Notes under the pieces: model-generated | Seen by the model: only the letters and a program-made list of their open reading frames with translations | What the model was told of the DNA's origin: nothing | Database searches by the model: none | Source: Lysobacterales bacterium | GTDB lineage: Bacteria; Pseudomonadota; Gammaproteobacteria; Xanthomonadales; Rhodanobacteraceae | Assembly: GCA_013298265.1 (NCBI GenBank) | Contig: JAAFHE010000122.1 | Span: forward strand, 1-8,546 | Length of the DNA stretch: 8,546 bases | Direction: 5' to 3' | In this document: positions 1 through 6,796 of the stretch, in pieces | How positions within the stretch are numbered: the first letter of the stretch is position 1 | How the letters are laid out: the number at the start of each line of letters is the position of its first letter | Translations under genes and position numbers: made by a program

Positions 1-227
1 GCTGTCCCATGCCGGATGGCAGGGGCGACGGCGATGCCGCGACCTGAGCAACGCGCCATCCCGGGCGACGATGACCGCCGGAAGCTCCTGGGCTGGGCCA
101 GGTCGACGACTGGCCCGGGCCGGGCCTGCACGATGGCCCCCGCTGTAGCGGCCGTGCCACGGCGCGCGTGTTCGCGGCACGCGTGCAGCCTCAGGCACAA
201 TCTGCACGCATTCTGCCGGAGCCCCGC
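1..227. other. Upstream non-coding or unassigned stretch before pepQ
   Basis: I see no supportable gene here. Plus-strand frames are either closed within 150 bases or give low-complexity Arg/Ala/Pro-rich translations that run out of frame into pepQ. The minus strand stays open in two frames, but no credible start with a ribosome binding site and no recognisable family appears. The stretch holds a small inverted repeat (GGGCCA at 95-100 pairing with TGGCCC at 111-116), directly followed by the palindrome GGCCCGGGCC at 112-121. The pepQ promoter should lie in the last 100 bases, but no convincing -35/-10 pair is visible; CACAAT near 196-201 is only a weak -10 resemblance. Confidence 0.4.
218..221 (+). 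promoter_or_regulatory. Ribosome binding site for pepQ (GGAG)
   Basis: GGAG lies 6 bases before the ATG at 228. It decides the start: an in-frame ATG at 168 would add 20 residues with no similarity to the PepQ N-terminus and has no comparable Shine-Dalgarno sequence. Starting at 228 gives MPTALLSQLYPDHLATLQQR, which fits the usual PepQ N-terminus. Confidence 0.65.
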
Positions 228-1556
228 ATGCCTACCGCCCTGCTCAGCCAGCTCTACCCGGACCATCTGGCCACCTTGCAGCAGCGCGCCAGCGTGGCGC
301 TGCTGCGCGGCGGTTTCGATCACCTGCTGATTGCCGCGGGCCAGCCGCATTACCAGTTCCTCGACGACCTGCCCTACCCGTTCCAGGTCAATCCGCATTT
401 CAAGCACTGGCTGCCGGTGACCAAGGCGCCGGGATCCTGGCTCGTGATCACGCCGGGACAGAAGCCCAAGCTGATCTACCTGCAGCCGCACGACTACTGG
501 CACGTCGTGCCGGAAGCACCGGCCGGCTACTGGGTCGACCATTTCGACATCGTCATCGTGCGCGAAGCGCGCGAGGCCGCGGCGCATCTGCCGGCCCAGG
601 TCGAGCGCTGCGCCATCGTCGGCGAGGAGTCGGCCACAGTCGGCATGCACCGGCCGAACAACCCCGAGGCGGTGCTCAACCACCTGCACTGGCATCGCGC
701 CTGGAAGACCGACTACGAGCTGGCCATGATGCGCGTGGCCTCGCACCTGGGTGCACGCGCGCACCGCGCGGCCGAAGCCGCGTTCCGGGGCGGCGCATCG
801 GAATACGCGATCCAGATGGCCTATCTCGCCGCCGCGCGCGAGACCGAGAACGAACTGCCCTACAGCAACATCGTCTGCCTCAACGAACACGGCGCGGTGC
901 TGCACTACACCAACCTCGAACGCAACCCGCCGGCGCAGTCGCACGCGTTCCTGATCGACGCCGGCGCGAGCTTCCACGGCTATGCCTGCGACATCACGCG
1001 TACATATGCCGGCGCCGGCGCCGAGGAGTTCCGCGCGCTCGTCGACGCAGTCGACCATGCCCAGCGCGACTTCTGCAGCCAGGTGCGCCCCGGCAAGAGC
1101 TATCCGGAACTGCATGTGCATGCGCATCTCGTGCTCGCCGGCATCCTGCGCGAGCAGGGTTTCATTCGCATGAGCGCGGAAAGCGCCGTGGAATCGGGCG
1201 TCTCCCGCGTGTTCTTCCCGCACGGGCTGGGCCACTACATCGGCCTGCAGGTGCATGACATCGGCGGTTTCCAGGCCTCCGAGGACGGCGGCACGCTGCC
1301 CAAACCGGACGGCCATCCCTATCTGCGCCTGACGCGGACCCTCGATGCGGGCCAGGTCATGACCATCGAACCGGGCATCTATTTCATCGACCTGTTGCTG
1401 GCCGAACTCAAACAGCGTCCCGAGGCCAGCGATGTCGACTGGGAAAAAGTCGACGCGTTCAGAAAGTACGGCGGCGTACGCATCGAAGACGACGTCGCCT
1501 GCACCGCGGGCGAGCCGGAAAACCTGACCCGCGACGCCTTCATGGCATTGAATTGA
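228..1556 (+). CDS. pepQ: Xaa-Pro dipeptidase (prolidase), PepQ
   Basis: Cytoplasmic metallopeptidase of family M24B that cleaves Xaa-Pro dipeptides, releasing proline in the last step of peptide recycling. The product is 442 residues, close to E. coli PepQ (443). The N-terminal domain (about 1-160) precedes the pita-bread catalytic domain. All five dinuclear-metal ligands are present: D244 (LIDAGA), D255 (CDITRT), H336 (PHGLGHYIGLQVHD), E381 (TIEPGIYF) and E420 (RIEDDV). H343 of VHD matches the conserved active-site histidine. These positions are offset by 2-3 residues from E. coli numbering. The insert between the third and fourth ligand motifs and the segment at about 384-410 are PepQ-like rather than PepP-like. 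The gene is followed after 55 bases by a same-strand membrane protein gene, so co-transcription is possible. The family assignment is firm; the 228 start is chosen over 168 on ribosome-site and length grounds. Confidence 0.95.
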   Translation: MPTALLSQLYPDHLATLQQRASVALLRGGFDHLLIAAGQPHYQFLDDLPYPFQVNPHFKHWLPVTKAPGSWLVITPGQKPKLIYLQPHDYWHVVPEAPAGYWVDHFDIVIVREAREAAAHLPAQVERCAIVGEESATVGMHRPNNPEAVLNHLHWHRAWKTDYELAMMRVASHLGARAHRAAEAAFRGGASEYAIQMAYLAAARETENELPYSNIVCLNEHGAVLHYTNLERNPPAQSHAFLIDAGASFHGYACDITRTYAGAGAEEFRALVDAVDHAQRDFCSQVRPGKSYPELHVHAHLVLAGILREQGFIRMSAESAVESGVSRVFFPHGLGHYIGLQVHDIGGFQASEDGGTLPKPDGHPYLRLTRTLDAGQVMTIEPGIYFIDLLLAELKQRPEASDVDWEKVDAFRKYGGVRIEDDVACTAGEPENLTRDAFMALN

Positions 1557-1566
1557 TCACGCCGGC

Positions 1567-1578
1567 CGCGATATCGCG
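1567..1578. repeat. 12-bp perfect palindrome CGCGATATCGCG
   Basis: A perfect dyad sits between the pepQ stop (1556) and the start of the next gene (1612). It is short and carries no T-tract, so it is not a convincing terminator. It could be an operator half-site pair or chance in GC-rich DNA. Confidence 0.3.
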
Positions 1579-1597
1579 TCGATGCCGGAAAACCACG

Positions 1598-1604
1598 AGG
1601 AAAG
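1598..1604 (+). promoter_or_regulatory. Ribosome binding site for the orphan membrane protein (AGGAAAG)
   Basis: A purine-rich AGGAAAG lies 7 bases upstream of the ATG at 1612 (10 bases from the end of AGGA). The earlier in-frame ATG at 1582 has no such sequence before it and would place this Shine-Dalgarno inside the gene, so 1612 is preferred. Confidence 0.6.
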
Positions 1605-1611
1605 ACTAGGC

Positions 1612-2310
1612 ATGCGCGAACCGCAACGCGTGTTCAATCGCGACAGGGAAGTCAGCCGCTACCGCCGGCTCGTCGAACGCCTGCATTCGCCGCGTCTGGC
1701 CATGGGCTTCATCGCGGCGCTGACCGCCGCAACCGGACTGCTTGCCTCCTACCTGCTGCTGGGGGCCGGGCTCACGGCTATGCTGCTGCGCTACCCGCTT
1801 TCCGTCGCGATCGCCTATGTCGCCTTCCTGTTCTTCCTGTGGTGCTGGCTGCACTGGGAGCGGCGCGACGAGGACGCGAACGAGGACGCGGCCGATCTTG
1901 CCCTCGACATCGCCGATCAGGGCAGCACTAATGCGTACGAACCGGTTTCGACGCATGACAGCAGCGTGACCGACACCGGCGATACCGGCTTCGATCTTCC
2001 CGACGGCGAAGGCGCCTTCATCGGCATTGTCATCGTTGCCGCGGTCGCGCTGTTTGCGGCGGTCTTTGCCGTGTTCTCGATTATTTCCGTCGCGCCCGTG
2101 CTGTTCGCCGAGCTGCTCGTCGACGTGGCCCTGGCCGGCGGCCTGTACCGGCACGTACGCGGCATCGACCGTGAGCGCTACTGGCTCAAGACTGCGCTTG
2201 CGCGCACGTTCTGGCGTTTCGCCGGCGTCGCCGCACTCGCCGCGGTGGCCGGCTGGGCCATCACGTTATTCGTACCGGGCGCCGATTCGGTCGGCGATCT
2301 GCTGAACTGA
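1612..2310 (+). CDS. Unrecognised inner-membrane protein with acidic central loop
   Basis: Not recognised as a named family. The 232-residue product begins with a basic, hydrophilic N-terminus (1-28, rich in Arg). Two hydrophobic segments follow at about 30-56 and 61-81. A strongly acidic, Ser/Thr/Asp/Gly-rich linker (about 84-134) leads to a second hydrophobic block (about 135-178, possibly one or two helices, containing APVLFAELLVDVALAGGLYR), a basic stretch (180-200) and a last helix (about 201-221). The basic N-terminus and basic 180-200 stretch suggest both are cytoplasmic by the positive-inside rule. No signal peptide cleavage site or catalytic motif is visible. The gene lies 55 bases after pepQ and 181 bases before mprF on the same strand, so a role in membrane or lipid homeostasis is conceivable but is only guilt by association. 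An in-frame ATG at 1582 would add 10 residues. Confidence 0.75.
   Translation: MREPQRVFNRDREVSRYRRLVERLHSPRLAMGFIAALTAATGLLASYLLLGAGLTAMLLRYPLSVAIAYVAFLFFLWCWLHWERRDEDANEDAADLALDIADQGSTNAYEPVSTHDSSVTDTGDTGFDLPDGEGAFIGIVIVAAVALFAAVFAVFSIISVAPVLFAELLVDVALAGGLYRHVRGIDRERYWLKTALARTFWRFAGVAALAAVAGWAITLFVPGADSVGDLLN
1868..1891 (+). repeat. Two tandem copies of a 12-bp unit inside the membrane protein gene
   Basis: ACGAGGACGCGA is followed directly by ACGAGGACGCGG (11 of 12 identical). It encodes a duplicated acidic tetrapeptide (DEDA-NEDA, about residues 86-93) at the start of the acidic linker. It looks like a small in-frame duplication, a plausible site of length variation between strains. Confidence 0.6.
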
Positions 2311-2403
2311 ACGCGGCGCACGTTCGCGCGCAAGCCGCGCCGCACCAGCACACGTCTGGCGTGCCGGTGTTGCTGCACCGCAAGGCACGGCATCATCTGT
2401 TTC

Positions 2404-2430
2404 GCGGCGGCCGCACCCGCAGGCCGCCGC
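2404..2430 (+). terminator. Strong GC hairpin between the orphan gene and mprF; possible terminator
   Basis: GCGGCGGCC (2404-2412) pairs perfectly with GGCCGCCGC (2422-2430) around a 9-base loop. It lies 94 bases after the preceding stop codon and 61 bases before the mprF start. No T-run follows (AACTTGCCG), so it is not a canonical intrinsic terminator. It could instead act as a transcript-stabilising stem or be part of the mprF 5' untranslated leader. Confidence 0.3.
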
Positions 2431-2480
2431 AACTTGCCGCGCGGTTTGCAGTCGATCTGCGGCACCGACACCGGACTCAC

Positions 2481-2486
2481 AGGAAA
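2481..2486 (+). promoter_or_regulatory. Ribosome binding site for mprF (AGGAAA)
   Basis: AGGAAA precedes the ATG at 2492 with 5 intervening bases (7 from the end of AGGA). This fixes the mprF start, and there is no better in-frame start upstream. Confidence 0.75.
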
Positions 2487-2491
2487 TACCG

Positions 2492-5113
2492 ATGACTGCT
2501 GCATCCACGGGGGACACCGCGGCACCGTCCAGTCCGCGCCGGAACGTGCTGCGCTGGCTGGTGCCACTGGGCTTCCTCGGCCTTACCGGCTGGCTGGTCT
2601 GGCGTGAGCTCGAAAGCTTCGACCTGACCCAGGTACAGCGCACGTTAATCGCGGTCCCGACGCTGCCGGCCATCGGCATCGCCGTGTTCGCGCTGCTCGC
2701 GGTGGCCTTGACCGGCCTCGTCGACCTGCGCATCGCGCGCTGGCTCGGCATCGACCTGCGCCGCGGCGAGCTGCTGCGCCTCGCCCTGATCGCCAATGCG
2801 CTGGCCAATACGATCAGCCTGTCCGGGGCGATGGGCGCGGGCGTGCGCTTCATCGGCCTGACCGGCCGCGGCGTGGACCTGCCGCGCGCGGCGACCCTGA
2901 TCGGCATGCAGGCACTGGCGCTACCGCTCGGGCTGTCGCTGCTGGTGGGTTTCAGCCTCGTGTCCGGCTCGCTGCCGCTATTGCCCGGCACGGCGACGCA
3001 CTGGCTTGCACTCGCGGTGCTGGTCGCGGCAAGCCTGTATCTGCCGCTGTATTTCGTGCTGACGCGCCAGCGCCGCGTGATGCGCTGGCTGCCGCCCGAG
3101 CAGGCGCTGCCCAGCCTGCGCCTGCGCCTGGAACTCAGCGCGCTGTCGCTGCTCGACTGGCTGCTCGCCGCGGCAACTTTGTACATTTGTCTACAGGTCA
3201 GCGGCGCCGCCGTCACGCCGGCGGAACTGCTGCTCGCGTTCGCCGGCGCGTCGGTGCTGGGCCTCGTCAGCCTGGTTCCCGGCGGCCTGGGCGTATTCGA
3301 CGGCCTGCTGCTGCTCGCACTGGGCCAGGCCGGCCATGACCAGGCCGCCGTGGTCTCGGGACTGTTCCTGTTCCGCCTCAGCTATTACCTGCTGCCGCTG
3401 TTCGTCGGCCTGTATCTCGGCTCCGGTCTGCTCGTGGATCGCCTGCCGCAACTGACCCGGCTGCGCGAACGCCTCGCCGGACATCCGCTGTATGGCCTGC
3501 TGCAATTGCCGGCGAGCCTGCTCGCCGACCTCGGCATACGCCTGCTTGCGATCTTCACGTTTGCCGCCGGCACGCTGCTGCTGGCCTCGGCCGCGATCCC
3601 GGCGCTGCATGAACGCCTGCACGCGGCCGGTGCGTATCTGTCGCTGCTGACGCTCGAAAGCTCCTACTGGCTCAGCGTCGTCACCGGCGTGCTGCTGCTC
3701 GGTCTCGCGCGCGGCATCGACGGGCGAGTGCGCGTCGCCTATCGCCTCACCCAGTTCGTGCTCGCGCTCAGCGCGCTCCTCGCGCTGGCCAAGGGACTGC
3801 ACTACGGCGAGGCGCTGTTCCTGCTCGGCGTCGCGCTACTGCTGCGTTCGCGCAAGAGCGCCTTCAGCCAGCGCGCGATGCACCTGGGTTCGTTCACGAC
3901 CGCCGGATGGATCGCAGGACTGGCCACCGTCGTCGTCGTGTTCTTCGCCATCGGCGTCGCCGCGGTGCTCGGCGACGATTCCTTCGACCTGTTCTACGTC
4001 GGCTTCGGCGAACATTCCTCGCGCCTCGCGCGCGGCCTGGTTGCCGCAGCGCTCGGCGTCGCGATCTACCTGATCTGGCAGAGCTTCGCCGTACGCCGGC
4101 CCCTGCCCGCGTTGCCGCCGCGCGCCGAACTGGAAGAAGCGCGCGACCTGTACCGGCGCCATAGCGGTGGCGAATTCGGCCACATGACCTTCATGGGGGA
4201 CAAGTCGCTGTTCTGGGCCGGCGACCGCCAGGCCGTCGTCGCCTACGGCACGATCCGCGACCGGCTCGTCGCACTCGGCTCACCCTGCGGCAGCGAGGCC
4301 GCGGTATCGCGCGCGATCCTCGATTTCCGCCGCTTCGCCGACAGCCAGGACCGCGTGCCGGTGTTCTACGAAGTGCTGGAGCCGGAACTGTCGCGCTTCC
4401 ACGACCACGGCTTTGACCTGTTCAAGCTCGGCGAACTCGCGACGATCCGGCTCGACGAGTTCTCGCTGTCGGGCAAGCGCTGGGAGGATCTGCGCCAGGC
4501 GGTCAACCGCTCGACCAAGGAAAACCTGCGCTTCGAACTGCGCGAGCCGCCGTTCGACACGGCGCTGCTGGCCGACGTCGAGCGCGTCTCCGACACCTGG
4601 CTCGCCGACAAGGGCAGCAGCGAAAAAGGCTATTCGCTGGGCCGCTTCGACGCCGCCTATCTGGAATGGGGACCGCTGGCCCTGGTCTATCACGACGAAC
4701 GCCTCGTCGCCTTCGCCAACGTGCTGCCGCCCTACGGCCGCAACGGCACGGCCAGCGTCGACCTCATGCGCCACGTTCCCGACGCGCCGCGCTCGAGCAT
4801 GGACTTCCTGTTCGCACGCGTCATGCAGTGGGCGCAGGAACAGAAGTTCGAACGCTTCAGCCTCGGCATGGCGCCCCTGTCCAACGTCGGCGCCAATCCG
4901 TACGCGCGCATCAACGAACGCCTGGCCTCGCTCGCGTTCCGCTACGGCAACAGCCGCTACAACTACCAGGGTATACGACGCTACAAGGAGAAATTCCGCC
5001 CCGACTGGACCGGCTCCTACCTCGCCTATCCGCGCGGCGTATGGGTTCCGGGACTGCTGGTCGACGTGGCGGCGCTGGTGGCGGGTGGGTATCGGCGGCT
5101 GTTGAAGGGATGA
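2492..5113 (+). CDS. mprF: Bifunctional phosphatidylglycerol lysyl/alanyl-transferase and flippase, MprF
   Basis: Inner-membrane protein that transfers an amino acid from aminoacyl-tRNA to phosphatidylglycerol and flips the product to the outer leaflet, lowering net negative charge and protecting against cationic peptides. The product is 873 residues, similar to the two-domain P. aeruginosa homolog. Residues about 20-310 are the multi-helix flippase domain (UPF0104 type) with the characteristic LVPGGLGVFDG at 261-271. More transmembrane segments follow at about 345-535. The cytosolic synthase domain (DUF2156, GNAT-like folds) spans about 545-850, with SVDLMRH (755-761), MDFLF (770-774), LGMAPLSNVG (791-800), YNYQG (823-827) and YKEKFRP (831-837), all hallmark stretches of MprF. 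Whether lysine or alanine is the substrate cannot be read from the sequence. It converges with an AcvB-type hydrolase gene 174 bases downstream, the expected antagonist. Confidence 0.95.
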   Translation: MTAASTGDTAAPSSPRRNVLRWLVPLGFLGLTGWLVWRELESFDLTQVQRTLIAVPTLPAIGIAVFALLAVALTGLVDLRIARWLGIDLRRGELLRLALIANALANTISLSGAMGAGVRFIGLTGRGVDLPRAATLIGMQALALPLGLSLLVGFSLVSGSLPLLPGTATHWLALAVLVAASLYLPLYFVLTRQRRVMRWLPPEQALPSLRLRLELSALSLLDWLLAAATLYICLQVSGAAVTPAELLLAFAGASVLGLVSLVPGGLGVFDGLLLLALGQAGHDQAAVVSGLFLFRLSYYLLPLFVGLYLGSGLLVDRLPQLTRLRERLAGHPLYGLLQLPASLLADLGIRLLAIFTFAAGTLLLASAAIPALHERLHAAGAYLSLLTLESSYWLSVVTGVLLLGLARGIDGRVRVAYRLTQFVLALSALLALAKGLHYGEALFLLGVALLLRSRKSAFSQRAMHLGSFTTAGWIAGLATVVVVFFAIGVAAVLGDDSFDLFYVGFGEHSSRLARGLVAAALGVAIYLIWQSFAVRRPLPALPPRAELEEARDLYRRHSGGEFGHMTFMGDKSLFWAGDRQAVVAYGTIRDRLVALGSPCGSEAAVSRAILDFRRFADSQDRVPVFYEVLEPELSRFHDHGFDLFKLGELATIRLDEFSLSGKRWEDLRQAVNRSTKENLRFELREPPFDTALLADVERVSDTWLADKGSSEKGYSLGRFDAAYLEWGPLALVYHDERLVAFANVLPPYGRNGTASVDLMRHVPDAPRSSMDFLFARVMQWAQEQKFERFSLGMAPLSNVGANPYARINERLASLAFRYGNSRYNYQGIRRYKEKFRPDWTGSYLAYPRGVWVPGLLVDVAALVAGGYRRLLKG

Positions 5114-5124
5114 CTTGTCGTCGG

Positions 5125-5139
5125 GGCCGCCAGACGGCC
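5125..5139. terminator. Small hairpin between convergent mprF and acvB-like genes
   Basis: GGCCG (5125-5129) pairs with CGGCC (5135-5139) around CCAGA, 11 bases after the mprF stop. Neither strand shows a T-run beside it, so termination is a guess based on position. The rest of the 174-base convergent gap (5114-5287) contains a 9-base direct repeat CAGACGGCC (5131-5139 and 5159-5167) and a short dyad GCTCACTGAGC at 5272-5282, but no gene. Confidence 0.2.
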
Positions 5140-5287
5140 TGAGGTGCTGCGACCGAATCAGACGGCCGGAAGGCGCCGCCGCGCAGTCGCTGCCGTAAGG
5201 ACGAAAAGCGAACGGCATGCTTCTCGCCCAACACGCTGCTGGAGCCGATCCACGACCGTCGACGTTGACAAGCTCACTGAGCCATCC

Positions 5288-6676
5288 TCACCGCCGCAGC
5301 GGCCAGTGCTCCAGCACGCTCTTCCCGATCGCCGCGTAATCGCCGTCGTAGTGATGCCCGCCGGGCAAGCCCAGCGCGGTGATCTTGTCGTCGGCAAGTT
5401 TCGGGCAGGGGCTGTCGTCTTCGTCCTGACCGTGCAGGCAGAACGCTGTCACGGTCGTCTTCGCGAGTTCCGGCGCGATCGGCAACGCGCCTTCGTGGTG
5501 CGCGCCGCCGAACCAGTCGCCGACCTTGATCTCGAATACGGCCTCGTCGTCGGGCGAGATCATGAATTGCAGGTCGACCTTCGCCCGCGCGGCGTCGGGC
5601 AGGCGGTTGAACACGACGGGCACGAGGCTCGCGCCGAAGGAATAGCCGACCAGCGCGACGCGCGCGGCGGGCTTGTCCGCGGTGTAGTGGCCGATCACGC
5701 GCGCGACGGCGGCGGCGATCTCGTCGGGCGAGCGTTTCTGCCAGAAGAATTTCAGCGTGGACAAGCCGACGACCTGCACGCCGTCGGCAGCCAGCGCCTC
5801 GGCCACGCCCTGGTCGAGTCCGGCCCAGCCGCCGTCACCGGTCATCAGGATCGCGATGCGTTCGTTGCCGGCACTGCCCGCCACCGGCGCGACGTCGGTC
5901 AGCGGCAGATCGGCAACGTCCTGCGGCAACGGCTCGCGCCGGCGCGCGTAGCGGCGACTCCAGCTTTGCAGCGTGTTTGCGAGCGTGGCTGGACCGGCGC
6001 CGGCTGAACGCGTGGCGATCGGCAGCCGGTCGCGCAGCGCGGCGATATCGAATCCGAGGCCTTCGATGCGTGCGCCCGGCGCGAACGGCCGCGGCAGCCA
6101 CGGATTGCCGAGACGCGCAACCGGCACGACGCGGAAGCCGCGTGCGGCGTCGGCAACGCTGGCCACGCCGGCATCGCCGGCGCACAGCGGCTGCTGCAGA
6201 CGCAGGCCGAAGTCGTAACCCAGCGTGACGAGTCCGTCGAAGGTGCCGGCCGGAGCCTGCGCAGCAATCGCGTAGGCCAGCGTAGCGCCGCCTTCGAGGC
6301 CGACGAGCCACGGCGCCGAATAGCTGGCGAGATTTTCGTGGCGCTGGATCCAGTGGCTCACTTCCTCGACGTGTGCCGCCGGATAGGCGCAGTCGGTCTT
6401 GATCGAATCGAGTTCCTTCAGATAGCCCGGCAGGTCGATGCCGACGACGAGATCACCGCCGGCCGCGAGCGCATCGGCATAGGCGTCTTCGCGCCCGTCC
6501 CAGCCATTGCCGTCGGACACGAACAGCACTGTGCGCGTGGCAACCTCCGCCGGGCGTGCGACATGCAGGTCGCCGAACAGGCCGTAGTGGACCGGGCTGG
6601 TTGCTGCGTTGGATAGCTGAACGGCGCAAAGCAGGACGGCGGCGGCAATCGGCCTCACACGAATTCCTTTATGCAT
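5288..6676 (-). CDS. acvB: AcvB/VirJ-family periplasmic hydrolase, probable aminoacyl-phosphatidylglycerol hydrolase
   Basis: The 462-residue product matches the two-lobed AcvB/VirJ family. Agrobacterium AcvB is reported to hydrolyse lysyl-phosphatidylglycerol in the periplasm, and a P. aeruginosa gene next to the MprF homolog encodes an alanyl-phosphatidylglycerol hydrolase. A signal peptide is visible: basic n-region, hydrophobic AAAVLLCAV, then SNAAT near residues 22-26. The C-terminal lobe (about 255-462) is an alpha/beta hydrolase with the nucleophile elbow GYSFG (S346) and a histidine motif GGHHYDGDY (H441/H442); an acid in SPDDEAVFEIKVGDW is a likely third member. The N-terminal lobe repeats a similar fold, but its elbow reads GLEGG (E128), with no serine. 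The ATG at 6676 has a weak ribosome site; GTG at 6658 has AAGGA 6 bases upstream and also leaves a signal peptide (456 residues). It converges with mprF and lies downstream of pepP. Confidence 0.85.
   Translation of the reverse strand: MHKGIRVRPIAAAVLLCAVQLSNAATSPVHYGLFGDLHVARPAEVATRTVLFVSDGNGWDGREDAYADALAAGGDLVVGIDLPGYLKELDSIKTDCAYPAAHVEEVSHWIQRHENLASYSAPWLVGLEGGATLAYAIAAQAPAGTFDGLVTLGYDFGLRLQQPLCAGDAGVASVADAARGFRVVPVARLGNPWLPRPFAPGARIEGLGFDIAALRDRLPIATRSAGAGPATLANTLQSWSRRYARRREPLPQDVADLPLTDVAPVAGSAGNERIAILMTGDGGWAGLDQGVAEALAADGVQVVGLSTLKFFWQKRSPDEIAAAVARVIGHYTADKPAARVALVGYSFGASLVPVVFNRLPDAARAKVDLQFMISPDDEAVFEIKVGDWFGGAHHEGALPIAPELAKTTVTAFCLHGQDEDDSPCPKLADDKITALGLPGGHHYDGDYAAIGKSVLEHWPLRR
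6665..6669 (-). promoter_or_regulatory. Shine-Dalgarno AAGGA favouring an alternative GTG start for the acvB-like gene
   Basis: Read on the minus strand, AAGGA is followed by 6 bases and then a GTG at 6658-6656 in frame with the hydrolase. The upstream ATG at 6676 has only GATGGCGAC before it. The protein would then start (M)RPIAAAVLLCAVQLSNA, which still works as a short signal peptide. The two starts differ by 6 residues. Confidence 0.45.
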
Positions 6677-6796
6677 ATGTCGCCATCGCAGCAATGTTGA
6701 TCGCCTTTGCATCGGCGGCGCGGCACGACCAGCAACACATCGCACCTGGCGGCCAGCGTGAGTCACTGCGTGGCAGGCCAGCGATGCCCATGCCCG
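6677..6796. other. 120-base gap between pepP and the acvB-like gene
   Basis: Both flanking genes are on the minus strand. The gap contains an 8-base direct repeat GGCCAGCG (6751-6758 and 6777-6784) flanking a short dyad GTGAGTCAC (6758-6766). No terminator with a T-run and no convincing promoter is visible. Read-through from pepP is possible, but a separate promoter would fit the gap length. Confidence 0.3.

Noticed and set aside
95..121. Inverted repeat GGGCCA/TGGCCC overlapping palindrome GGCCCGGGCC as a terminator of an upstream gene
   Set aside because: There is no T-run and no identifiable upstream gene end within the window.
168..227. Longer pepQ start at ATG 168
   Set aside because: The extra 20 residues do not look like PepQ and the ATG at 228 has a GGAG at the right spacing.
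2266..3216. A 316-codon minus-strand open frame opposite the start of mprF
   Set aside because: Ser/Arg-rich shadow crossing a gene boundary; composition is that of complementary-strand noise.
5131..5167. Two copies of CAGACGGCC that resemble the reverse complement of the Neisseria DNA uptake sequence
   Set aside because: The best copy matches 9 of 10 bases, but the gene content is not neisserial and the repeats are confined to one gap; most likely chance in GC-rich DNA.
4280..5218. A 312-codon minus-strand open frame opposite the MprF synthase domain
   Set aside because: Antisense to conserved MprF motifs; Glu/Ala/Val/Arg-rich shadow without a domain.
5144..6007. A 287-codon plus-strand open frame opposite the acvB-like gene
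   Set aside because: Low-complexity antisense translation overlapping a gene with clear hydrolase motifs; no ribosome site.
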